Shown here piece by piece: positions 1-7,165 of a stretch of DNA of 7,569 bases. The stretch covers positions 1 through 7,569 of the forward strand of contig JAJDTN010000167.1 of the NCBI GenBank assembly GCA_022827165.1. Direction: 5' to 3'. Numbering within the stretch: the first letter of the stretch is position 1; every line of letters begins with the position of its first letter. The notes below the pieces were generated by a model that ran no database searches, was not told the origin of the DNA, and saw nothing but the letters and a program-made list of their open reading frames with translations. Both the position numbers and the translations under genes were made by a program. This stretch comes from Candidatus Latescibacterota bacterium (GTDB lineage: Bacteria; Latescibacterota; UBA2968; UBA8231).

Positions 1-756
1 GAGGCTGTGGACCTCCTCCGGCGCCAGCTGCTGCCAGTCGTGCAGGCCCTGGGCGGCCCCGGCCTCGACGCTGGCGCGCAGGGCGGCCTGGTCGGCCGCG
101 TCCCGGGCCTGGATCCAGCCCTTGCGGTGGTAGTCGCAGTCGAAGCCCTCGTCGCGGATCGTGGCCTCGATCAGGTCGGCGTTGCGGTAGGCGCTGCGGG
201 CGTAGACGGCGGCGAACTGCTCCGCCAGGCGGGCGCGGTCGTCCTCGCCGAGGTCGGCCCGCACCCGGTCGAGGTAGGGGCGCACGGTGTCGCGGACCAT
301 GGCGAAGTAGCGGCCCATGACCACCAGGCCCTCGTTGCGGCCGCTGGCCCCGGAGGCCGGGTCGTCCATCTCCAGCACGGCGAGCCGCCCGCCGGAGGGC
401 GCCCGGGCCCAGTGGTAGGCGCAAGCGGCGCCCGTGAACCCGGCGCCGATGACCACGGCATCGACGGAGTCGGGCAGGGCCGCCCCCGGGTGGTCCCGCC
501 AGGGGACGCCGGCCAGGGGGTTTCCCGCCGCCAGCCAGATCGGCGTGCGGTCCACGCTCCGGGCGAAGGTGACGCCGGTCAGGCCCTCGGGGATGCGGCG
601 GAAGACCTGGGCCAGGGTCCAGCCGGCGAACCGGAGGAGGCGCCCCGGGGCGGAGTGCTCCGGCCACTGCAGGCGCATGTAGCTGCGAGCGGCCCTCAGG
701 TCGTGGGCGCGCAGGCCGAGGAGGAGGGACAGGGCGTGGCGGATGCGGCAGAGCAT
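1..756 (-). CDS. FAD-dependent oxidoreductase, DAO family (N-terminal 252 residues, cut by the left edge)
   Basis: The minus-strand frame is open from ATG at 756-754 to the window edge with no stop. An in-frame TAG at 768-766 lies four codons upstream and excludes an earlier start. No clear Shine-Dalgarno precedes the ATG. Residues about 99-115 form a Rossmann beta-alpha-beta start with the dinucleotide-binding loop GAGFTG (104-109). Glu129 ends the second strand, the usual ribose-binding acidic residue. GASGRNEG follows at 136-143, a hallmark of the DAO superfamily (D-amino-acid, glycine, sarcosine and gamma-glutamylputrescine oxidases), which oxidise amines or amino acids using FAD. The segment TPIWLAAGNPLAGVPW (71-86) resembles the short lead-in seen in PuuB-like members. 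The first ~68 residues are extra: basic and partly hydrophobic, not an obvious cleavable signal. The substrate cannot be named because the catalytic half is outside the window. The gene is divergent from the protease gene. The family call is firm; the exact start is fairly firm. Confidence 0.88.
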   Translation of the reverse strand, partial: MLCRIRHALSLLLGLRAHDLRAARSYMRLQWPEHSAPGRLLRFAGWTLAQVFRRIPEGLTGVTFARSVDRTPIWLAAGNPLAGVPWRDHPGAALPDSVDAVVIGAGFTGAACAYHWARAPSGGRLAVLEMDDPASGASGRNEGLVVMGRYFAMVRDTVRPYLDRVRADLGEDDRARLAEQFAAVYARSAYRNADLIEATIRDEGFDCDYHRKGWIQARDAADQAALRASVEAGAAQGLHDWQQLAPEEVHSL

Positions 757-1057
757 GGCTGGAAGCTATGGTATCGGCAGGGTGAGATCGACCGGCAGCC
801 GGCGCAGCGTCGTCTGGCTGGCGGGTCCCGGAGCCCGTACCTTGGGCCATGCGAACCCCCTTCTCTCCCATGCGCTTACGACAAGACCGCGCGTCCGGCC
901 CGGAGTCTTTTTCCCCTCTCGTGACCCGGCGAGCACGACTTCGGCCAATCCCCGCCGCGGCTGGCGCTGCCCCCGCCGGCCGCCGCCGGCGCGGCCGGCC
1001 TCCCGACGGGGCGCCCGCGCCCAGGACAGGCTCCCGCTCTCCGGAACCCGTCTCCCC
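757..1057. other. Divergent intergenic region between oxidoreductase and protease genes
   Basis: This 301-bp gap must carry the promoters of both flanking genes, but I cannot assign convincing -35/-10 pairs. It contains a palindrome TCCGG-C-CCGGA at 894-904 followed closely by a T-run (TCTTTTT). The arms are too close together for a good hairpin, so I do not call a terminator. A GC-only hairpin at 975-999 is listed separately. Reading frames through the gap, including a 70-codon one at 849-1061 and the upstream extension of the protease frame from 743, give Arg/Pro/Ala-rich low-complexity peptides and look non-coding. Confidence 0.6.
975..999. repeat. Perfect 9-bp GC inverted repeat (hairpin) upstream of the protease gene
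   Basis: The left arm GCCGGCCGC (975-983) and right arm GCGGCCGGC (991-999) are exact reverse complements separated by a 7-nt loop. All nine pairs are G-C, so the RNA stem-loop would be very stable. It ends 58 bp before the protease ATG and would lie in the 5' leader if transcription starts upstream of it. No T-run follows, so it is not a standard intrinsic terminator. In DNA this GC-rich such a repeat may occur by chance, so a function is not established. Confidence 0.55.
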
Positions 1058-4000
1058 ATGACCCTTCGCCCACGCACCTGGCTCGTCCTAGCGGGAGCGG
1101 TGGCCGCCGCCGTCGCCGTCCCGCCGTCCGCCGCCGATCCCTCCGCCGCCGGGCTGCGCCTCGTTGACTCCGACACCGGGGGCCTGCGCCTCGCCCTCGA
1201 GGTGGAGCCCGGAATCGGCCCGGATGGGCGGCGCATCGCGGCTCTGGGGCTGCCCCGGGGGGCCGGTCCGGGAGGGGTCGACCTGCCCTACGTGGCGGCC
1301 CTGGTGGCGGCCCCGCCCGGAGCCCGCTTGCGGCTGTCGGTGGTCTCCGAGGCGCACCAGGACTACCCAGGCGTGGAGCCGATGTCCGCGGACAGCCAGG
1401 CCGTGGTACTGGACCCGCGCCAAGTGGCGGCCCTCGCCCACACCGAGCCCCTCGGCCGGCTGCGCGGAACACCCGCCCACCGGCTGTGGCTGTTCCCGTG
1501 GCAGGTGGATCCGGTCTCCGGGAAGGTCCGCGTGCACCGCCGGCTGGTAGTGGATGTGGCCTTCGTCGGCGGGGGGGCCCACCGGCCCGCGCCTCTCCCC
1601 GACCCCCACGGGGATGTCCTGCGCGCGGCCTTCATCAACCCGCCCCCTCCCGCTTGGGCGGCTCCGCGTCCGGCGGCGCGTCCGGCCGCGGCCAAGAGTT
1701 GGTACGACCCGGTGGAATCGTGGATCAAGCTCCTTGTGCCGGCCGACGGCGTGTACCGCATCACGCCGGGGTGGGAGCCGCTCTCGCACTTTGACGCGGA
1801 ATCGATCGATCCGCGCACATTCCGGCTGTTGCGCGCCGGCGCCGAGATCCCCCTGGTGGTGCGCGGCGGCGAGGACGGGTCCTTCGACGCCGGCGACGAG
1901 CTGCTGTTCTACGGGCGCTACCGGCGCGCGGTCACCGCCGGGCAGGAGCGGGACCACGAGAGCGAGTACGGCCCGGAGGAGACGTACTGGCTCACCTGGG
2001 GCGGCGCCCCCGGCCGCCGCTACGAGGAGCGGGACGCCTCCCCGGACCGCGGCTACCCGGAGAGGGAGTGGTACCTGAACGCGGCGCACCACGAGATCGA
2101 CCGCAGCTTCGACCAGCTCGGCTTCGCCACCGACCTGCAGATGGACCGATGGTTCTGGCAGCCGCCCCAGGACGCGCTGACCGCCACCGAGCCGGACACG
2201 CCCTCCAGCCAGACCTTCGCGGGGGACATCACCGCCATCCACGAGGGGGAGGAGTACGAGGCGCGCGTGGAGGTCGCCCTCCAGGGCCGGACGGGAGAGG
2301 GGTTCGGCGAGCACCACACGGTGGTGCACTTCAACTGGACCGGCGCCGACTCGCGGGTCCTCGAGGAGGCCTACTGGGTGGGGCAGGTGCCGCGCGTCAT
2401 CGACGCCTCCGTGCCCTCCGGCTGGCTGAAGCCGCGCAACCGGGTGCTGCTGCAGGGGTACGCCGACCGCATCAAGGTCGACCAGATCTGGTTCAACTGG
2501 TTCCGGGTCACCTACCGCCGCCGGTTCGACGCCGATCCGGGATTCCTGGCGGCCCCGGCCGAGGCCGCGCCGGAGGGCCATCGCATCACCGTGGAGGGGT
2601 TCCGGCACCCGGAGGTGGTGCTCCTCGACGCGGCCAACGGCGCGCTCCTGACGGGGGCGGCGGTCGCCCCCGCCGACACCTCTTTCCAGGCGACCTTCGA
2701 GGACGCTCCCGCCTCGCCGCCCCTCTACGTCGCTGCGGACAGCCTTTCCCTGCGGGAGCCGGTGGGCCTTCCCGACACGCCCTCCGACTGGGCCTCGGGG
2801 ACGCACGGCGCCGACTACGTGATCCTCTCCCACCCGGAGTTCCTCGACGCCGCGCACCGCCTGGCCGGCCACCGGCGCGGCCACGGGTTGCGGGTCGCCG
2901 TCGTCTCTACCGAGGACGTGTACGACGAGTTCAGCTTCGGCCGCGTCCAGCGCGAGGCGGTGGCCGACTTCATCCGTCACGCCTACGAAGCCTGGGCGCC
3001 GCGTCCGGCCTTCGTAACCCTCCTCGGGGACGCGACCTGGGACTACCGGGGGGTCTACACCGGCAAGCCGAAGCGGACGCTCGTGCCCACCCGCTACTAC
3101 CTGGCGCGGGAACGGGGGTTCTCGCCCTCCGACTACCACCTCACCCTGGTCGACGGCGACGACCTGCTGGCCGATCTGTCCGTGGGGCGGCTGGCCGTCG
3201 ACTCGGCGGAGGAGGCGGAGCGGGTGGTGGACAAGATCATCGCCTACGACTCCGACCCCGAGCCGGGGGACTGGCGCAGCCGCTCGGTCTTCGCCGCCAA
3301 CTGGCACGCCAAGGACGAGTTCTCCGGCCCCCTCGACTCGCTCGCGGCGCGCTACACGGAGCCGGCGGGGTTGCAGTCGGTGCGCATCTATGCCCCCGAC
3401 GAGGCGCCCCTGCCGAACCCCCGGGGCAAGGCCTTCGTCGACGCCCTCAACGACGGGGCGCTGATCGTCAACTTCTCCGGCCACGGCGCCGCGGGGGCGA
3501 TGCAGTACCTGTTCTCCACCGGTTTCCCGGACTGGGAGTACCTGAACCAGGTGCGCAACGGCGGCCGCCTGCCCCTGATGCTGGCCCTCTCCTGTCTCAA
3601 CGGGCTCTTCACCCTGCCCACCGAGGAGGCCCTGAGCGAGCTGATGACGGAGCACGAGGAGGGCGGCGCCATCGCCTTCATCTCCGCCACCGCCCTGTCG
3701 CGGACGGCCCAGAACCGGCTGCTGAGCGACCAGCTCTACAAGCTGATTTTCACCGAGGGCCGGCTGCGGTTCGGTCCCGTCCTCGACGCCGCCAAGGCGC
3801 GGGTCCTGGCGGCCCACTCCAGCTACCGCGACGCGGTGGAGACGATGCAGCTCATCGGCGATCCGGCGCAGGCGCTGGCCCTGGCGCCGGGCGCCGACTA
3901 CGCCGCCGCCGACCTGGCCGTCCTCGGCGGGAGGGTGAGCACCGGCGCCACGGTGACGGTCACGGGCCGGTTCCGCAACAACACCCGCCTCGGCACCGAC

Positions 4001-6619
4001 AGCCTCACCGTCGCCCTCTTCGGCGAGGCGCAGGGAGCGGCCCCCGACACCCTCTGGGTGCAGCGGCGCGGCCCCTTCGCCGGCGGCGACAGCCTGCGCT
4101 TCGACTGGGCCGTGGGCGACCGCCGCGGGCCATACCTCCTCTCCCTCGTCGTCGACGCCGACGACCAGGTGCAGGAGGCCGACGAGAGCGACAACCGCCT
4201 CGACCTCTCCCTCCACATCCTCGATGCCCGCGCCGCCTCTGTCCTGTCTCCGCCCGATGGCGGCCTGGCGCCCGCCGTGGCGCTGCGCGCGCTCACCCCG
4301 GTGGACGCCTCGGGCGGGTCGGCCGGCCTGGCCTGCGAGTTCGCCCTCTCCACCGAGCCCGGTTTCCCCGAGTCGGCCACGGCGTGGTCGCCGCTGGTCA
4401 CGGCCCGGCAGGGCCTGGCGGAGCACACCTTCGAGGGGTTCGCGGCGCCGCCGGGGTCACCCCTCTACTGGCGGGTCCGGCTGGTGGACGATGCCGTCCC
4501 CGGTCCGTGGTCGGCGGTGCGGACCTTCGCGCTGGAGCCCTCGCCCCCCGGGGCCGCGGACGGCGTGTGGAGGAGCCGCGGGCCTCAACTCCTGGCCCTC
4601 GGCGAGTCGGGGGGCGGTCTCGTCGCCGAAGGGGGCGCCGTCACCCTCTCTGCCTCGCGGCCGGCCTTCCGCCCCTCGGCGGCCACCCGCGAGGACGGCT
4701 TCACCGTCGGCGAGCTGGAAGGCGCCGGGATCGTGGCCGCGGACGGGGAGTACCTCTACGCCAAGCGCTGGTTCAACGACCCCTCCACCCGCTACGCCGG
4801 CACCGACTTTTTCGCCCGCATCGGCACCGGCTTCGGCGGCACCGAGCGGGGCCGGTTCTACGGGTTCCTGCCCGACTCGACTTCGGGCGGGATCGCCGCC
4901 ACCGGCCACTCCGACGGCTACCTCTACTGCGACGCGGGACGCACCTTCGAGCTGGAGCGCCTGGACCCGCGCACGGGCCGGCTCGACACGGTGCGGGTCC
5001 CCGACGGCCTGGTCGACTGGAGGACGGGGCAGGTCGTGGAGGAGCCGGCCGAAGGACAGGTGATCCACGCCCTGATCACCTCCGACGGCCGCTACGTGTA
5101 CAACGTCTCCATGAGCTCGGCCGTGGGCATGCGCGTCGGCTGGCGGGTGCGCGTCTTCGAGCCGGAAGCGGCCTGGCGGCTGGTCCGCGAGTTCGTGGCG
5201 CCGCCCACGGAGACGGGCTTCACCTATATGTGGACGGACGGGATCCTGGCCGACGGCGAGCGTCTCTACCTGATCGAGTACGCCGGCCGCCGCCGCATCC
5301 GCGCCGTGAGCGCCCTGGACGGATCCTTCATCGACGAGTGGACCTCGGACCAGGAGGAGACGGGGAGCCTCGCCGGCCAGTACGACTGGGTGAACGACAA
5401 GGTCTGGCTGGCCGATCTCGGCGCCGTGGTGCGGCCGGGGCAGCCGCTGGACAAGACCGGCGCCTCCCTGTTCCGCTACGGGCGCCACGGCCGCAGGCAG
5501 CCGGCCCGCCTGTGGTCGCCGGCCATCGGACCGGCCGCGGCCTGGGGGACCCTGACCGTCGACGGGAGCGGCGTGGAGGTGAGGGTCCAGGTTCCCGCGG
5601 AGGACGGCGGCTGGACGGATCTCCCCGGACGGGAGGTGGCGGCCCCCGGCTCGGTGGACCTCTCCGGCCTGGAGGCGGAGCGCTTCCGGCGGCTGCGCCT
5701 GGCGGCGCTCGTGGACACCGCGGCCGGCGCCCGCCTCTCGGAGTGGCGGGTGAGCTACACGGGTCTGGCCGACCTGGAGGTGGCCGCCGCCGAGGCCGGC
5801 GAGGGGGTGGTCCGGGCGGCGGTCCGCAACCGGGGCGCGGTCCCGTCGCCGCCGGCGTCCCTCCGCCTGGAGGGCAGGAAAGGGGAACCGCTCCGGGAGC
5901 GCCGGCTGCCGACCCTGCCCGCCGGGGAGCTGGTGGCCGCGGTCTTCGACTCGCTGGGTCCTCTGCCGGCGGGGGCCCGGGTGCGGGTCCTGTACGAGGG
6001 GACCGACGCCGACCCGGGGAACGACGCTTTCGTGCTGGCCCTCCAGGGTCCGCGGCTGATCTTCCGGACCTGGCCGGGGGGCCACCGGCTGCAGAGCGGG
6101 GACGCCCTCGGCACCCGGGCGTTGTGGGTCGAGGCGGACGGCCCGGGGCGCATCGAGCTCGCCGTGGACGGCTCACCGGTGACGGCGGACTCGACGTGGA
6201 CCACCGCCGCCGGCGCCAGCGCCCTCTACCGGCCGGCCGAGGGCTTGCAGCGGTTGGAGGCGAGACTGGTGGACGCCGGAGGAGAGCTCGCCGTGTCCCG
6301 CATTGATCTCTTGGTCGGCCCGGACCTCCACGCCGCCAACGTCCTCGTGCACCCCCATCCAGTGCGCGGGGAGGGCGCCGCCTTCACCTTCTTCCTGTCG
6401 GGGGAAGCCGAGGTCGGCGTCGATCTGTACTCACTCGGCGGCCGCCGCATCCGCCGCCTGGGACCCGTTCCCTTCGAAGCCGGCTTCGGCCAGCTACCAT
6501 GGGACGGCCGCGACGAGGGGGGCCGCTCCCTGGCCAACGGCACCTACCTCTACGTGCTGACGGCGACGGCCGGCGGTGAGCGCGTCCACCATCGCTCCGC
6601 CCTCGTCGTGGGGCGCTGA
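1058..6619 (+). CDS. Secreted multidomain C25 (gingipain-type) cysteine peptidase with CARDB-like, propeller-like and FlgD-like domains
   Basis: The gene encodes 1853 residues. I chose ATG 1058 because it starts a signal peptide: basic MTLRPRTW, a hydrophobic core LVLAGAVAAAVAVP, and likely cleavage after SAA near residue 27. Frame extension back to 743 is low complexity. No clear Shine-Dalgarno is seen. Residues about 30-200 look like a gingipain-style propeptide. Residues 213-330 carry the lead-in module common in this family (GVYRI, FDAGDELLFYGRY). Residues ~390-490 form a beta-rich, jelly-roll-like module. The peptidase C25 domain spans ~586-940, with GDATWDY (657-663), SDYH (691-694), SVGRL (708-712), His809 in SGHG, Cys846 in LSCLNG, and a closing IGDPA. 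Next come a CARDB domain (947-1056), an Fn3-like domain (~1058-1165), a propeller-like region (~1169-1480), a beta domain (~1485-1570), and a second CARDB-like domain (1572-1662). The FlgD-like tail (1756-1853) has WDGRDEGG and NGTYLY. Such proteins are cell-surface or extracellular endopeptidases. The tail resembles sorting tails, but the export route is inferred. Substrate specificity is unknown. It is convergent with the next gene and probably monocistronic. Confidence 0.93.
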   Translation: MTLRPRTWLVLAGAVAAAVAVPPSAADPSAAGLRLVDSDTGGLRLALEVEPGIGPDGRRIAALGLPRGAGPGGVDLPYVAALVAAPPGARLRLSVVSEAHQDYPGVEPMSADSQAVVLDPRQVAALAHTEPLGRLRGTPAHRLWLFPWQVDPVSGKVRVHRRLVVDVAFVGGGAHRPAPLPDPHGDVLRAAFINPPPPAWAAPRPAARPAAAKSWYDPVESWIKLLVPADGVYRITPGWEPLSHFDAESIDPRTFRLLRAGAEIPLVVRGGEDGSFDAGDELLFYGRYRRAVTAGQERDHESEYGPEETYWLTWGGAPGRRYEERDASPDRGYPEREWYLNAAHHEIDRSFDQLGFATDLQMDRWFWQPPQDALTATEPDTPSSQTFAGDITAIHEGEEYEARVEVALQGRTGEGFGEHHTVVHFNWTGADSRVLEEAYWVGQVPRVIDASVPSGWLKPRNRVLLQGYADRIKVDQIWFNWFRVTYRRRFDADPGFLAAPAEAAPEGHRITVEGFRHPEVVLLDAANGALLTGAAVAPADTSFQATFEDAPASPPLYVAADSLSLREPVGLPDTPSDWASGTHGADYVILSHPEFLDAAHRLAGHRRGHGLRVAVVSTEDVYDEFSFGRVQREAVADFIRHAYEAWAPRPAFVTLLGDATWDYRGVYTGKPKRTLVPTRYYLARERGFSPSDYHLTLVDGDDLLADLSVGRLAVDSAEEAERVVDKIIAYDSDPEPGDWRSRSVFAANWHAKDEFSGPLDSLAARYTEPAGLQSVRIYAPDEAPLPNPRGKAFVDALNDGALIVNFSGHGAAGAMQYLFSTGFPDWEYLNQVRNGGRLPLMLALSCLNGLFTLPTEEALSELMTEHEEGGAIAFISATALSRTAQNRLLSDQLYKLIFTEGRLRFGPVLDAAKARVLAAHSSYRDAVETMQLIGDPAQALALAPGADYAAADLAVLGGRVSTGATVTVTGRFRNNTRLGTDSLTVALFGEAQGAAPDTLWVQRRGPFAGGDSLRFDWAVGDRRGPYLLSLVVDADDQVQEADESDNRLDLSLHILDARAASVLSPPDGGLAPAVALRALTPVDASGGSAGLACEFALSTEPGFPESATAWSPLVTARQGLAEHTFEGFAAPPGSPLYWRVRLVDDAVPGPWSAVRTFALEPSPPGAADGVWRSRGPQLLALGESGGGLVAEGGAVTLSASRPAFRPSAATREDGFTVGELEGAGIVAADGEYLYAKRWFNDPSTRYAGTDFFARIGTGFGGTERGRFYGFLPDSTSGGIAATGHSDGYLYCDAGRTFELERLDPRTGRLDTVRVPDGLVDWRTGQVVEEPAEGQVIHALITSDGRYVYNVSMSSAVGMRVGWRVRVFEPEAAWRLVREFVAPPTETGFTYMWTDGILADGERLYLIEYAGRRRIRAVSALDGSFIDEWTSDQEETGSLAGQYDWVNDKVWLADLGAVVRPGQPLDKTGASLFRYGRHGRRQPARLWSPAIGPAAAWGTLTVDGSGVEVRVQVPAEDGGWTDLPGREVAAPGSVDLSGLEAERFRRLRLAALVDTAAGARLSEWRVSYTGLADLEVAAAEAGEGVVRAAVRNRGAVPSPPASLRLEGRKGEPLRERRLPTLPAGELVAAVFDSLGPLPAGARVRVLYEGTDADPGNDAFVLALQGPRLIFRTWPGGHRLQSGDALGTRALWVEADGPGRIELAVDGSPVTADSTWTTAAGASALYRPAEGLQRLEARLVDAGGELAVSRIDLLVGPDLHAANVLVHPHPVRGEGAAFTFFLSGEAEVGVDLYSLGGRRIRRLGPVPFEAGFGQLPWDGRDEGGRSLANGTYLYVLTATAGGERVHHRSALVVGR

Positions 6620-6656
6620 TCCTGGAAACGGGGAGCGTCCTGGCGCCCGGCCGCGA

Positions 6657-6953
6657 TCACTCGCCGCGGCGGATGGCCTCGATCTTCTCGTCGCGCTCGG
6701 CGAACAACCCGTCGCGGACGGACTTCATCTCTTCCTGAAGCTGCTGCCGCTGCTCGGCGGCGGCCTGCGGATCCTCCCCGGCCCCCGCCTTCTCGATCCG
6801 CTGGCGGAGGACGATCTCCTGCTCGGCCCACCGGGCCTCGTAGGTCTTGCGGGTCTCGTCGATGGCGGCGATCTGCTCGGGGCTGAGCCTGGCGCGGTCC
6901 TTGTCGACGAGGGACTCCGACTTTTCGAGGGCCAACTCGAGTGCTGATTTCAT
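6657..6953 (-). CDS. Small highly charged helical protein, 98 residues, function unknown
   Basis: ATG at 6953-6951 opens a 98-codon frame ending in TGA at 6659-6657. The frame stays open upstream to 7130, but that part encodes low-complexity sequence. A GGAG eight bases before the chosen ATG fixes this start. The protein begins MKSALELALEKSESL and is almost entirely predicted helix, rich in Glu, Arg, Gln and Ala. One helix covers about 24-57 (SPEQIAAIDETRKTYEAR region), then a Gly-containing turn (57-59), then a second helix about 61-96. This suggests a helical hairpin or short coiled coil. There is no signal peptide, membrane segment or Cys/His metal site, so it is probably cytoplasmic. The opening MKSALE(I/L)A(L/M)E recalls short uncharacterised proteins I have seen in deltaproteobacterial-type genomes; this is recollection, not a search result. 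It is convergent with the protease gene, with 37 bp between the stops and no terminator hairpin visible there. Confidence 0.8.
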   Translation of the reverse strand: MKSALELALEKSESLVDKDRARLSPEQIAAIDETRKTYEARWAEQEIVLRQRIEKAGAGEDPQAAAEQRQQLQEEMKSVRDGLFAERDEKIEAIRRGE

Positions 6954-6961
6954 CGTCACGT

Positions 6962-6965
6962 CTCC
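6962..6965 (-). promoter_or_regulatory. Ribosome-binding site of the 98-residue protein
   Basis: Read on the minus strand, GGAG lies eight bases before ATG 6953. It supports this start over the longer open frame that begins at 7130. The sequence between 7130 and 6953 translates to a Pro/Arg-rich stretch unlike the helical body of the protein. Confidence 0.7.
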
Positions 6966-7028
6966 AGTCGGGCAGTGTGGTAGCCGTCTTCTGCAACGTA
7001 GCGCGAGAAGAAACAACGTGCCAGGATC

Positions 7029-7079
7029 ACCGCTGGCGGGGACGGTCTTCCTGAGGGGCTGTTGACAGGGACCGCTGGC
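7029..7079 (+). repeat. Direct repeat ACCGCTGGC, two copies 42 bp apart
   Basis: The nine-base word ACCGCTGGC occurs at 7029-7037 and again at 7071-7079. The repeat distance of 42 bp is four helical turns, which would place both copies on the same DNA face. The second copy overlaps the sigma-54-like element. The pair could bind a regulator, but a nine-base repeat may also be chance. Confidence 0.35.
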
Positions 7080-7090
7080 AAGGGCATTGT
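7062..7090 (+). promoter_or_regulatory. Candidate promoter of the right-end gene: TTGACA hexamer overlapped by a sigma-54-like element
   Basis: TTGACA at 7062-7067 matches the housekeeping -35 consensus exactly. After a 17-bp spacer, CATTGT at 7085-7090 is only a weak -10 (three of six). In the same stretch TGGCA (7076-7080), six bases, and TTGT (7087-7090) fit the spacing of the -24/-12 element TGGCAC-N5-TTGC, with mismatches at the last base of each half. Either reading puts transcription start near 7100, about 65 bases before ATG 7166. Which sigma factor, if either, uses it cannot be decided from sequence. Confidence 0.45.
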
Positions 7091-7104
7091 GGGAGAGAGG
7101 TCCC
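7068..7104. repeat. Inverted repeat GGGACC / GGTCCC flanking the promoter candidate
   Basis: GGGACC at 7068-7073 and its reverse complement GGTCCC at 7099-7104 are separated by 25 bp. The spacer holds the sigma-54-like element. The arrangement could be an operator around the start site or a weak leader hairpin. At six bases per arm the match may be accidental. Confidence 0.3.
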
Positions 7105-7150
7105 CGCAGCGTCAAAGTTCCCGTCCTCACCCGCGCGGATCTCTTCTCTT

Positions 7151-7157
7151 GGAGGAG
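7151..7157 (+). promoter_or_regulatory. Strong ribosome-binding site of the right-end gene
   Basis: GGAGGAG at 7151-7157 ends eight bases before ATG 7166 and is the best Shine-Dalgarno match in the window. An alternative ATG at 7158 directly abuts it and reads only three codons before a stop, so the site serves ATG 7166. Confidence 0.8.
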
Positions 7158-7165
7158 ATGCCACT

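Noticed and set aside
894..911. Palindrome plus T-run resembling an intrinsic terminator
   Set aside because: The arms of TCCGG-C-CCGGA leave a one-base loop, so no stable hairpin forms. It also lies between divergent genes, where a terminator is not expected.
7..924. A 305-codon plus-strand frame over the oxidoreductase gene
   Set aside because: It is antisense to a gene with clear FAD-binding motifs; the translation is Gly/Ala/Val-rich without domains.
743..1057. Upstream extension of the protease frame by 105 codons
   Set aside because: The extension is Arg/Pro-rich, overlaps the start of the divergent oxidoreductase gene, and would bury the signal peptide internally.
849..1061. A 70-codon plus-strand frame whose stop overlaps the protease start (ATGA)
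   Set aside because: The overlap looks like translational coupling, but the peptide is Arg/Pro/Ala-rich, has no ribosome-binding site and runs through the GC hairpin region. It is more likely chance.
1088..4426. A 1112-codon open frame antisense to the protease gene
   Set aside because: It is a shadow caused by extreme GC content. The product is Gly/Arg/Val/Glu/Pro-rich with no recognisable domain, while the plus-strand frame has signal peptide, catalytic motifs and ordered domains.
4457..6085. A 542-codon minus-strand frame opposite the second half of the protease gene
   Set aside because: It shows no domain, no ribosome-binding site and shadow-type composition, and it fully overlaps well-supported coding sequence.
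2068..6306. A 1412-codon open frame on the plus strand in another frame within the protease gene
   Set aside because: The product is Arg/Gly/Pro low-complexity with no motifs; stop codons are simply rare at this GC content.
6620..6656. Bidirectional terminator between the convergent genes
   Set aside because: No stem of useful length with a T-run is present. Only a short TGATC/GATCA match and a GC palindrome inside the small gene were seen.
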